A stretch of 64,000 bases of DNA from JANLYC01 sp963750495 (GTDB lineage: Bacteria > Actinomycetota > Actinomycetes > Propionibacteriales > Nocardioidaceae). The notes beneath the pieces are model-generated. The model was not told the DNA's origin, made no database searches, and was given only the letters and a program-made list of their open reading frames with translations. Location of the stretch: assembly GCA_963750495.1 (NCBI GenBank), contig CAVVQV010000002.1, positions 62,001 to 126,000 of the forward strand, read 5' to 3'. A program made the translations under genes and the position numbers. This document shows, piece by piece, positions 47,049 to 55,238 of the stretch; position 1 is the stretch's first letter; the number at the start of each line of letters is the position of its first letter.

Positions 47049-49172
47049 CTAGGCCAGGCCGAACCGGTCCAGCGCCCAGGCGTAGATCTCCGCTTCGTAA
47101 CGCAGGTGGCCATAACGACCCGACGGTCCCGAGTGCGCCCCCTGGCCCAGCTCGATCCGGAACACGCAGCGCGGTGACCAGTCGGGATCCGTCTCACGCA
47201 GGGCCGCCACCCACTTGGCCGGCTCCCAGAACATCACCCGGGAGTCGTGCAGTGCACCGGTCACGAGCAGGTCCGGACGCGTACCGGCCGGCGGCAGGTT
47301 GTCGTACGGCGAGTAGGCCAACAGCCACTGGTACTCGTCCGGCTTGCGTGGGTCACCCCACTCGTCCCACTCGTTGATCGTGAGCGGGATCGACGGGTCG
47401 AGCATGGTGGTCAGGATGTCGACGGCCGGCACCTCGGCGACCACTCCGGCCCAGCGTTCCGGGGCCTGCGAGAAGACCGCACCCTGGAGCAGTCCCCCGG
47501 CCGACAGCCCCCGGGTCACGATCCGCGCGCCGTCGACCAGCCCGTCGGCCAGGAAGTTCGCGGCCGCGATGTGGTCGGAGAACGTGTTCTGCTTGTGCTC
47601 GAGGTGTCCGTCCAACCACCACCGGCGGCCACCCTCACCGCCACCGCGGATGCCGGCGTACGCCCACACGACGCCGCGGTCGAGCAGGCCGGTCAGCGAC
47701 GCGTCGAACGCGGGATCGTCACACGACTCGTATGCGCCATACCCGTAGAGCAGACAGGGCGACGAACCGTCCAAGGGCGTGTCGACGTGCCGCACCACCG
47801 TGATCGGGACCAGCACGTCATCGACCGGAGCGTCGAATCGCTCGGCCACGTACCGGGACACGTCGTATGCCGGCACGTTCTGGTCGAGCAGATGCCGTCT
47901 GGTCCCGTCGGTCAGGTCGACCGAGTACCACGCCTTCGGATGGACCCACGACTCCTCGACCGCCTGCACCTCGCCGGTCTCGAACAGCTCGTTGTGTGCG
48001 AGCTTGAGGGTGCCGGACGAGAACGACGCCGTGAGGTCGACGGGATCGGCGAGAGCACCGTCGTCGGTGATGCGGTAGGCCCGGGCCATGAGTGAGGTGT
48101 CCCGTCGCAGCGTGGTGACCACGTGTCCCGCGAAGGCCGTGACGTCGTACAGCCGCTCGGCCGCGTCCTCGGCCAGCACCTCGACCCAGCTCTCCCTGCC
48201 CGGCGAGGCGAGGGGTGCGCTCATCAGCCGGAACTCCTCGGCGCCGTCGTTGGTGACGATCAGCAGCTGGTCACCGGCGGGAGTACGGGCGTGCTCGCAG
48301 GCGTACTCGACACCACGCCGACGCGCCTCCACACAACGCACGGGTCGCTCCGGTTCGTACGCGTCGACGAGCCACACCTCAGAGGTGTCCCGGTTGGCGG
48401 CGTGGATGACGACGAGGTCGCCCGACCGCGTCGAACGGACATCGAGCTCGTACTGCTCGTCGAGCTCACTGAGCACCAGCACGTCGTCGCGCGCCGACGT
48501 GCCCACCCGATGCCGCCAGACCTGGTAGGGCCGGTACGCCTGGTCGTGCACGGTGTAGAAGAAGGTCCGGGAGTCCGCGCTCCACGCTCCGCCGTAGTAC
48601 GACCGCGGAATGACGTCCTCGAGGTCGTGCGCCGCACCGTCCTCGAGGTCGCGGAAGTGCAGCGTGTAGACCTCGTCCCCGGTGGTGTCCACCGAGTACG
48701 CGAGCAACTTCTCGTCGGGGCTGACCAGGCTGATACCCACCTCGACGTAGGCCGAGTCGCCTTTCAGCTCGGCCGGATCGAGGAGCAGCTGATCATCCTC
48801 GGCGGACTGTCCGGAATCGCCCGGTGCCAGGTCAACTCCCCGCCACAATTGCTCGTAGTCACTACCGGCAGGCGTTCGGGTGTAGTAGGAAAACCTTATG
48901 CGCGGAAAACTGACTGATGAGTCAGTGTCGGGGACGCGTTCCGCCATATCCTCCGTGAGACCCGCGACCAAGGGACCCAGATGAGCCGTCGCAGCATCGT
49001 AGAAGGAACGCTCCGCGCCCAGGTACGCCAACACCTCGGGGTCGTCTGCTGCCCGCAGCCAGCCGTAACCGTCGACCCGTCGATGACCATGTTCCTCGCG
49101 GACCTGTTCAACACGGCGTGCTTTGGGGATACTGACTCGTGAGTCAGGAGACTGGTTCACCACAGGGAACAT
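47049..49172 (-). CDS. Oligopeptidase B-like prolyl oligopeptidase (S9A)
   Basis: About 707 residues. The N-terminal beta-propeller (DGYGWLRAADDPEVLAYLGA, YYTRTPAGSDYEQLWRG, HDQAYRPYQVWRHRVG) is followed by the alpha/beta hydrolase domain with AGIRGGGEGGRRWW, nucleophile Ser in ARIVTRGLSAGGLLQGAVFS (GxSxGG), Asp near TGALHDSRV and His in IELGQGAHSGPSGR. It cleaves short peptides, typically after basic residues, in the cytoplasm. The start is uncertain: ATG at 49172 or GTG at 49163/49160. It is divergent from the peptide-type ABC importer, with the palindromic operator between or inside its first codons. Confidence 0.88.
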   Translation of the reverse strand: MFPVVNQSPDSRVSIPKARRVEQVREEHGHRRVDGYGWLRAADDPEVLAYLGAERSFYDAATAHLGPLVAGLTEDMAERVPDTDSSVSFPRIRFSYYTRTPAGSDYEQLWRGVDLAPGDSGQSAEDDQLLLDPAELKGDSAYVEVGISLVSPDEKLLAYSVDTTGDEVYTLHFRDLEDGAAHDLEDVIPRSYYGGAWSADSRTFFYTVHDQAYRPYQVWRHRVGTSARDDVLVLSELDEQYELDVRSTRSGDLVVIHAANRDTSEVWLVDAYEPERPVRCVEARRRGVEYACEHARTPAGDQLLIVTNDGAEEFRLMSAPLASPGRESWVEVLAEDAAERLYDVTAFAGHVVTTLRRDTSLMARAYRITDDGALADPVDLTASFSSGTLKLAHNELFETGEVQAVEESWVHPKAWYSVDLTDGTRRHLLDQNVPAYDVSRYVAERFDAPVDDVLVPITVVRHVDTPLDGSSPCLLYGYGAYESCDDPAFDASLTGLLDRGVVWAYAGIRGGGEGGRRWWLDGHLEHKQNTFSDHIAAANFLADGLVDGARIVTRGLSAGGLLQGAVFSQAPERWAGVVAEVPAVDILTTMLDPSIPLTINEWDEWGDPRKPDEYQWLLAYSPYDNLPPAGTRPDLLVTGALHDSRVMFWEPAKWVAALRETDPDWSPRCVFRIELGQGAHSGPSGRYGHLRYEAEIYAWALDRFGLA
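49128..49146 (+). promoter_or_regulatory. Palindromic operator TGACTC-GT-GAGTCA with overlapping -10 (copy 1)
   Basis: TGACTCGTGAGTCA (49133-49146) directly follows GATACT (49128-49133), which fits a -10 hexamer for the importer operon (first ATG at 49213). The same arrangement, GATACTGACTCGCGAGTCA, is repeated at 55188-55206 before the Rieske gene. A looser version, TGACTGATGAGTCA, lies at 48911-48924 inside the S9 gene. The TetR protein at 57579-58259 is the candidate binder. Confidence 0.65.
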
Positions 49173-49212
49173 ACTCCGCCGAGAGGCCCGTGGCCCGCAA
49201 AGGGAGACGTCG

Positions 49213-51051
49213 ATGACATGTGTCCGGGACCGCCTCGCCAAGACGACTGCCATCCTCGGCGTCGCCGCACTCGTCCTGGCGGCCGCGTTGTGGGGTACGA
49301 CGGCCACCGCCCACGCGGACACGACCGGCCCGACCTTCACGATCGGGATGACGAACGAGGTCGACTCGTTCAACCCCTTCAACGGCATCGAGGCTGAGTC
49401 CTACGAGGCCTGGGCGCTCATGTACGACTACATGATCAGCTACTCCGACAAGGACATGAGCCCCCAACCCAGCCTGGCGACGTCGTGGAACCAGAGCGAC
49501 GACGGGCTCACCTGGACGTTCGACATCCGGACCGGCGTGACCTGGTCGGACGGCGTACCTCTCACCGCCAAGGACATCGCCTACACCTACAACCGGATCC
49601 TCGACGGCGGACCCGAGTCCGCCTCCTGGGGCTCCTACCTCATCTCCGTCACCAGCATCACCGCACCCGACGACAAGAGGGTCGTGCTCGAGCTCAAGCG
49701 CCCGAACGCCACGCTCCCGCTGCTCCCGATGCCGATCATCCCCGAGCACATCTGGAAGGACGTCAGCGAGAAGCAGGTCAAGACGTACTCCAACGAGCCG
49801 CAGGGCGGCAAGCCGGTCGTCGGGTCCGGGCCCTTCCAGCTCGTCGAGGGCAAGGCCGGCGGCTCGACTTACCGCTTCATCCGCAACCCGAACTACTGGG
49901 CCGGCGAGCCGCACATGGGCGAGGTGGACATGCAGGTCTACCGCTCCGAGGACACGTTGGTGCAGTCGCTCAAGGCCGGTGAGATCGACTTCGCTGAAGG
50001 AGTCACACCTCTCCAGATCAAGTCTCTCCAGGGAGAGTCCGACATCACCGCCCAGGAAGGCGACTCCCCCGGCTTCGACGAGATCGCGTTCAACGTCGGC
50101 TCGGTCGACCTCAAGACCGACAAGCCGCTCGGAGACCCCAACCCGGCGGTCCTGGACCGGAACTTCCGCTTCGCGCTCAACTTCGCCATCAACCGGCAGC
50201 AGCTGGCGACCAAGGCCTACCAGGGCGCTGCCGTGCCGGCTGAGAACATCATCCCGCCGGCGTACAAGCTCTACCGATGGGATCCGCCGCCCGACGCCTA
50301 CGTCTACGACCCCGCCAAGGCCAGGCAGCTGCTCGACGAGGCGGGCTACGCGGTGGGCAGTGACGGCTGGCGGACGCTGCCGAACGGCAAGTCCATCGGG
50401 AAGCTGCGGCTGTTCGCCCGCACGGACTCCGAGACCTCGCTGTCGACGATGGCGTTCTTCAAGGAATGGCTCAAGGACGTCCAGATCGACTCGACCGTCG
50501 TCGCCGTCGAGAGCAGCAAGCTGACGAACATCATCCTCGACGGTGAGTTCGACACGTTCAGCTGGGGCTGGTACGTCGAGCCCGACCCGGACTCGATGCT
50601 CAGCTACTTCACCTGTGCCCAGCGCGGCAACTGGAGCGACTCCTGGTACTGCAACGCTGAGTACGACCGGCTGTACAAGGAGCAGAACCGCGCCACGGTC
50701 GACAGCGAGCGTGAAGACATCGTCAAGCAGATGCAGCAACTGCTGTACGACGACGCGCCCTACCTCAACACGGTCTACAACCAGATCGGGGAGGCCTACC
50801 GCAGCGACCGGTGGGAGGGCTTCGTCCCCCAACCCAACCCCGGCGGCATCCTGCTGTTCCAGTACGGGCACGCCAACTATCTCAACGCACAGCCGGTCAG
50901 TCTGTCGTCCGGCGGGTCCTCGTCGGGTGACGGCGTCAACGGCGGTCAGGTCATCGCACTGGGCGTCGCCGGCGTCGTGCTGTTCATCGGGGGCGGGATG
51001 CTCGGTGGCTTCGCCGGTTATCGCAGGGCCAGTGTGGACTTCCGCGAATGA
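49213..51051 (+). CDS. dppA: ABC transporter substrate-binding protein (SBP family 5), C-terminally membrane-anchored
   Basis: 612 residues. ATG with GGGAG 5-6 nt upstream. The signal peptide is TTAILGVAALVLAAALWGTT ending in AHA, with no lipobox cysteine. The cluster C SBP_bac_5 domain follows: TNEVDSFNPFNGIEAESYEA, SWNQSDDGLTWTFDIRTGVT, GPFQLVEG, FALNFAINRQQLATKAYQGA and YDDAPYLNTVYNQIGEAYRS. The C-terminus has a single membrane helix (VIALGVAGVVLFIGGGMLGG) after a Gly/Ser linker, so the protein is held to the membrane by its tail and not by a lipid. Ligands of this cluster are peptides, or nickel, or betaine-like compounds. It overlaps the permease by ATGA. Confidence 0.92.
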   Translation: MTCVRDRLAKTTAILGVAALVLAAALWGTTATAHADTTGPTFTIGMTNEVDSFNPFNGIEAESYEAWALMYDYMISYSDKDMSPQPSLATSWNQSDDGLTWTFDIRTGVTWSDGVPLTAKDIAYTYNRILDGGPESASWGSYLISVTSITAPDDKRVVLELKRPNATLPLLPMPIIPEHIWKDVSEKQVKTYSNEPQGGKPVVGSGPFQLVEGKAGGSTYRFIRNPNYWAGEPHMGEVDMQVYRSEDTLVQSLKAGEIDFAEGVTPLQIKSLQGESDITAQEGDSPGFDEIAFNVGSVDLKTDKPLGDPNPAVLDRNFRFALNFAINRQQLATKAYQGAAVPAENIIPPAYKLYRWDPPPDAYVYDPAKARQLLDEAGYAVGSDGWRTLPNGKSIGKLRLFARTDSETSLSTMAFFKEWLKDVQIDSTVVAVESSKLTNIILDGEFDTFSWGWYVEPDPDSMLSYFTCAQRGNWSDSWYCNAEYDRLYKEQNRATVDSEREDIVKQMQQLLYDDAPYLNTVYNQIGEAYRSDRWEGFVPQPNPGGILLFQYGHANYLNAQPVSLSSGGSSSGDGVNGGQVIALGVAGVVLFIGGGMLGGFAGYRRASVDFRE

Positions 51052-52115
51052 GCCACACGATCGACCTCACTGCCTTCGAGTCCGACGAGGAACCGCCCGC
51101 GCCGCATCCGGACGAGCCCTCTCGACCGAGCCGGGCGGCCAGCTGGCGTTGGTTCTTCCGCAAGATCGCCGGGTCCGCCGGCACGCTCGGGTTCGTCGTG
51201 GTCGTCAACTTCTTCCTGTTCCGGGTCATCAACAAGCACCCCGAGCGCACCCTCGCCCGCGGACGTGCCAAGACCCCCGAGCAGATCCAGGCCGTCATCG
51301 ACAAGTACGGCCTGGACGATCCGCTGCCCAAGCAGTTCCTCGTCTACCTCAAGAACATCGTCACGCTCGACTTCGGTGACTCCTACCAGTACAGCCAATC
51401 GGTCCGCGGCCTCATGCTGGACCGGTTGTGGCCGACGCTCGTGCTGGTGGGCACGTCGACGATCCTGTCGATCATCATCGGCATCTGGATCGGCAACATC
51501 GCCGCCTGGAACCGGGGCCGGAAGTTCGACACGATCTCGACCACCGGCACGATCACGCTGTACTCGATGCCTGAGTGGTGGCTGGGCCTGATCCTGTTCT
51601 CGGTGTTCGCCACCGGACTCGGTCCGATCCCACGCCTGTTCCCCATCGGCAAGCTCAGATCTGCCGGCATCGATCCGTGGTCGCTCGACGGGGTGATCGA
51701 TCAAGCCTGGCACCTCGTCCTCCCTGTCCTCACCCTGACGCTCGCCTACCTGGCGGAGTACTCGCTGATCATGCGGTCGGCACTGCTCGACGAGATGGGC
51801 GAGGACTATCTGCAGACGGCGCGCGCCAAGGGCCTCCGTGATGCGCTGGTCCGGCGGCGCCACGCGAGCCGCAACGCCCTGCTCCCGGTCGTCACGCTCA
51901 TCTCGCTCAACCTCGGCTTCATCGTGTCCGGCGCGATCACCATCGAAACCGTGTTCTCGATACCCGGCCTCGGACTGCTGACCACTGACGCGCTCCGTAT
52001 CCCCGACATACCGATGTTGCAAGGGACGTTCTTCGTGTTCTCAGCCGCCGTGGTGCTGGCCAACCTCGCCTCCAACCTGTTGTACGGGTTGCTCGACCCG
52101 CGGGTACGAGTATGA
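51048..52115 (+). CDS. dppB: ABC transporter permease, DppB type
   Basis: 355 residues. An acidic/proline-rich cytoplasmic N-terminus (residues 1-35, SDEEPPAPHPDEPSRPSRAA) precedes six membrane helices of the BPD_transp_1 family. Family hallmarks are the KYGLDDPLPKQFLVYLKNIV segment, GDSYQYSQSVRGLMLDRLWP and the EAA-like loop EDYLQTARAKGLRDALVRRR. It forms the inner-membrane channel with DppC. ATGA overlaps join it to the SBP gene before and the DppC gene after. Confidence 0.93.
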   Translation: MSHTIDLTAFESDEEPPAPHPDEPSRPSRAASWRWFFRKIAGSAGTLGFVVVVNFFLFRVINKHPERTLARGRAKTPEQIQAVIDKYGLDDPLPKQFLVYLKNIVTLDFGDSYQYSQSVRGLMLDRLWPTLVLVGTSTILSIIIGIWIGNIAAWNRGRKFDTISTTGTITLYSMPEWWLGLILFSVFATGLGPIPRLFPIGKLRSAGIDPWSLDGVIDQAWHLVLPVLTLTLAYLAEYSLIMRSALLDEMGEDYLQTARAKGLRDALVRRRHASRNALLPVVTLISLNLGFIVSGAITIETVFSIPGLGLLTTDALRIPDIPMLQGTFFVFSAAVVLANLASNLLYGLLDPRVRV

Positions 52116-53032
52116 GCGCCGCCGACGCCACGGGGCCGCGCCCGCTGAGCCCACGCCAGGTCACCTGGAAGCGCCGGCAGGACTCCGCCGGCCGCACCTG
52201 GAGACAGTTCCTGAAGCACAAGCCCGGCGTGGTCGGCCTCGTCGTGCTGGTGTTCTTCGCGCTGGTCGCCATCTTCGCTCCGCTGATCGCCGACTCGGAC
52301 GGGCTGTCCCGGACGCAAGCCAGCGGAGAGGTCCTGGCCGGCCCCACGTCGGAGTACTGGCTCGGCACGGACGAGTTCGGGCGCTCTGTCCTGACCCTGC
52401 TCATCTGGGGCGCGCGGGTGTCGCTGCTCGTCGGCCTGCTCGCCACGCTGATCTCGATGGTGCTCGGCACGCTGATCGGGATCGCGTCCGGCTTCCTCGG
52501 CGGTCGGATCGGCGGGCTCCTCTACCGGCTCACCGAATGGTTCCTGGTGATCCCGTTCCTGCCGCTCGCTCTCGTGCTCGCCACGCTGCTCGGCGGATCG
52601 CTGTACACGATCGGGTTCGTCATCGGCGTGACGAGCTGGCCCGGAACGGCGTTGCTGATCAGGTCGCAGACGTTGTCGATCAAGGCCCGTCCGTACATGG
52701 AGCGGGCGCGGGTCCTTGGTGCGGGCAACTGGCACCAGATGACCAAGCATGTGCTCCCCAACGTGATGCCGATGGTGTTCGCCAACACGACGCTGACCGT
52801 GGCCGGTGCGATCCTGGCCGAGACGACACTGTCGTTCCTCGGATTCGGCGACCCGAGCCGGGTGTCCTGGGGCACGATGCTCGACTCCGCCTTCAGCAAC
52901 GGCGCGCTGACCCTGGGCGCCTGGTGGTTCCTGTTCCCGCCCGGCATCTGCGTCGTGCTGGTCGTGCTGTCGTTCACGCTCGTCGGCCAGGCGCTCGAAG
53001 AGATCTTCAACCCACGACTGCGACAGCGCTGA
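52112..53032 (+). CDS. dppC: ABC transporter permease, DppC type
   Basis: 306 residues. N-terminal OppC_N segment (WRQFLKHKPGVVGLVVLVFF), then EYWLGTDEFGRSVLTLLIWG (conserved DxxGRD-like motif) and the EAA loop MERARVLGAGNWHQMTKHVL followed by PNVMPMVFANTTL. Six helices. It pairs with DppB in the importer channel. Overlaps dppB by ATGA; dppD follows after 13 nt. Confidence 0.93.
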   Translation: MSAADATGPRPLSPRQVTWKRRQDSAGRTWRQFLKHKPGVVGLVVLVFFALVAIFAPLIADSDGLSRTQASGEVLAGPTSEYWLGTDEFGRSVLTLLIWGARVSLLVGLLATLISMVLGTLIGIASGFLGGRIGGLLYRLTEWFLVIPFLPLALVLATLLGGSLYTIGFVIGVTSWPGTALLIRSQTLSIKARPYMERARVLGAGNWHQMTKHVLPNVMPMVFANTTLTVAGAILAETTLSFLGFGDPSRVSWGTMLDSAFSNGALTLGAWWFLFPPGICVVLVVLSFTLVGQALEEIFNPRLRQR

Positions 53033-53045
53033 TGGAGGCGGGCCG

Positions 53046-54071
53046 ATGAGCGAGCTGCTCGAGGTGGACGACCTGCACGTCACGTACCGGACCGAGGGCG
53101 GCGACATGCCGGCCGTGCGCGGAGTCAGCCTGACGGTGTCCGCTGGAGAGAGCGTCGGCATCGCCGGCGAGTCCGGCTGCGGCAAGTCGACGCTCGCGTC
53201 GACCGTCCTCCGGCTGCAGGCCAAGAACGCACGCGTCGACGGGTCGGTGCTCGTCAACGGCCAGGACGTCCAGACGATGCGATGGGGACACCTGCGCGCC
53301 CTGCGCTGGGCCGAGGCGGCCATGGTCTTCCAGGGCGCGCTGCACTCGCTCAACCCGGTGCAGCGCATCGGTGCCCAGATCATGGAGCCCATCCGGTTGC
53401 ACGATCCCTCGATCGAGAAGCAGCAGGCAGCAGCCCGGGTCGGCGAGCTGCTCGAGCAGGTCGGCCTGCCGGCGGCGCGCGCCCAGGCCTACCCACACCA
53501 GCTCTCCGGCGGCCAGAAGCAGCGCATCATGATCGCGATGGCGCTGGCCTGCCGACCGCAGCTCATCATCGCCGACGAGCCGACCACCGCTCTCGACGTG
53601 ATGGTGCAGGCGCAAGTGCTCGGCGTCCTCACCGACCTGGTGCACGATCTCGGCCTCGGCCTGCTCCTCATCAGCCACGACCTCTCGGTGCTCGGCACCA
53701 CCTGCGACCGCGTGCTGGTGATGTATGCCGGAAAGGTGGTCGAGACCGGCCCGGCCTCGACGCTCTTCGGCCACCCCCTTCACCCTTACGGCGGCGCGCT
53801 CGCGGCGGCCTTTCCCCGGGTCGGGGACCCCGTCGCCCGCTTCGCACCGGTCGGGTTGCCCGGCGACCCTCCAGACCCGCGGGCCTTGCCGACCGGGTGT
53901 GCCTTCCATCCGCGCTGTGCGCTCGCCACCGACGAATGCACCACCATCGATCCCCCGCTGGAGCGGCATGGCATCGAACGCGAGGTGGCCTGCCTGCACG
54001 TCGACGAGGGCCGTGACATGAAGCTGCTCCTGGCGCAACGCGTCGCCGAGGCCAAGGAGGCATCCCGATGA
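53046..54071 (+). CDS. dppD: ABC transporter ATP-binding protein, DppD type
   Basis: 341 residues. Walker A GIAGESGCGKSTLASTVLRL, Q-loop AAMVFQGALHSLNPVQRIGA, signature QLSGGQKQRIMIAMALA, Walker B LIIADEPTTALDVMVQAQVL and switch His LLISHDLSVL. The C-terminal oligopeptide-transporter motif with cysteines is present (GCAFHPRCALATDECTT). GGAGGC precedes the ATG. It energises the importer with DppF, whose gene overlaps it by ATGA. Confidence 0.94.
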   Translation: MSELLEVDDLHVTYRTEGGDMPAVRGVSLTVSAGESVGIAGESGCGKSTLASTVLRLQAKNARVDGSVLVNGQDVQTMRWGHLRALRWAEAAMVFQGALHSLNPVQRIGAQIMEPIRLHDPSIEKQQAAARVGELLEQVGLPAARAQAYPHQLSGGQKQRIMIAMALACRPQLIIADEPTTALDVMVQAQVLGVLTDLVHDLGLGLLLISHDLSVLGTTCDRVLVMYAGKVVETGPASTLFGHPLHPYGGALAAAFPRVGDPVARFAPVGLPGDPPDPRALPTGCAFHPRCALATDECTTIDPPLERHGIEREVACLHVDEGRDMKLLLAQRVAEAKEASR

Positions 54072-55120
54072 GCACCGACGTGGGATCCGGTCGACGCTCA
54101 GCCCGTGGGTCCGAGCGTGTCGATCTGCTGTCGGCGCGCGACCTCGAGGTGACGTTCCCCGGTCGGGGCGGACGTCCGGATGCCAAAGGCGTCGACGGCG
54201 TCGACCTCGACGTCGCCTCCGGCGAGATCCTGGCGCTGGTCGGGGAGTCCGGCTGCGGGAAGACGACCCTGGCCCGCACCTTGCTCGGGCTCGAGGTACC
54301 CAGCGCCGGAACCGTCTCGTACGATGGTTCGCCGCTCGAGTACTCCAACTCCGCCATGAAGGCGTACCGGCGTCGTGTGCAGCTGATCCTGCAAGACCCG
54401 TCCGGAGCGTTGAACCCCCGGCAGAGCGTCTACGAGTCCGTCGCGGAGGGGCTGCGCATCCACAAGCTCGTCGACAGCCATCGGCGTGCGGGTGACAAGA
54501 TCACCGAGACCGACCTCGTCTCGCGGGCGTTGTCGCAGGCGGGGCTGCGTCCGCCGGAGCGGTTCTTCCTGAACTATCCGCACGAGCTCTCCGGGGGCCA
54601 GCGCCAGCGCGTCGTGATCGCCGGCGCCCTCGCCCTCGAGCCGGACGTCCTCATCGCAGACGAGCCGGTCTCGTCGCTCGACGCCTCGATCCGAGGAGAG
54701 ATCCTGGCCCTGCTGCTCAAGCTGCGCGAGGACCTCGGCCTCTCGGTCCTCGTGGTCACCCACGACCTCGGCCTGGCGTGGAACATCGCAGACCGGATCG
54801 CCGTGATGTACCTCGGTCGGATCGTCGAGGTCGGACCCACCGAAGCGGTGCTCGCCTCCTCTCAGCACCCCTACACGCGTGCGCTCCTGTCGGTCGTGCC
54901 AGAGATCGACGAGATCGACGCCATCGTGCTCGAAGGCGAGACCCCGGACCCGACGCGGATGCCGGCCGGGTGCCGGTTTCATCCCCGGTGTCCTGCGCTG
55001 CTGACCGGGGAAGCTGCGGATGCCGGCATCGACGGAGACTGCCGCACCAAGCGGCTGCCCGTCCTCGCGGCGACCGGCGATCACCGCGCGGCCTGCTGGC
55101 TCCCCCGTTGTCAGGCCTGA
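54068..55120 (+). CDS. dppF: ABC transporter ATP-binding protein, DppF type
   Basis: 350 residues. Walker A ALVGESGCGKTTLARTLLGL, Q-loop VQLILQDPSGALNPRQSVYE, signature ELSGGQRQRVVIAGALAL, Walker B VLIADEPVSSLDASIRGEIL and switch His VVTHDLGLAW. The oligo_HPY C-terminal motif is AGCRFHPRCPALLTGEA. Last gene of the importer operon. No clear terminator follows before the operator at 55188. Confidence 0.94.
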   Translation: MSTDVGSGRRSARGSERVDLLSARDLEVTFPGRGGRPDAKGVDGVDLDVASGEILALVGESGCGKTTLARTLLGLEVPSAGTVSYDGSPLEYSNSAMKAYRRRVQLILQDPSGALNPRQSVYESVAEGLRIHKLVDSHRRAGDKITETDLVSRALSQAGLRPPERFFLNYPHELSGGQRQRVVIAGALALEPDVLIADEPVSSLDASIRGEILALLLKLREDLGLSVLVVTHDLGLAWNIADRIAVMYLGRIVEVGPTEAVLASSQHPYTRALLSVVPEIDEIDAIVLEGETPDPTRMPAGCRFHPRCPALLTGEAADAGIDGDCRTKRLPVLAATGDHRAACWLPRCQA

Positions 55121-55187
55121 GCCAGACAAAAGCAGCCGTCCGGCTCTTCCCCTGAGGCCCCCAGCAATGGCACCCTGGGAGACGCAC

Positions 55188-55206
55188 GATACTGACTCGC
55201 GAGTCA
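55188..55206 (+). promoter_or_regulatory. Palindromic operator TGACTCGCGAGTCA with overlapping -10 (copy 2)
   Basis: TGACTCGCGAGTCA (55193-55206) is a perfect 14-bp palindrome preceded by GATACT (55188-55193), identical in layout to the site before the importer operon. It lies 33 nt before the Rieske start. GGAGGAGGG at 55222-55230 is the ribosome site. Confidence 0.7.
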
Positions 55207-55238
55207 GCACGGTGCCGGTTCGGAGGAGGGTCGTGACG

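Noticed and set aside
48911..48924. Third operator TGACTGATGAGTCA as a firm site
   Set aside because: It lies inside the S9 coding region, differs at two central positions and could be chance; kept only as a remark.
49144..50871. Long minus-strand frame of 575 codons
   Set aside because: It is antisense to the substrate-binding protein gene, which has clear family motifs; the frame reflects codon GC bias.
51806..53392. Long minus-strand frame of 528 codons
   Set aside because: It runs antisense across three ABC transporter genes and resembles no family.
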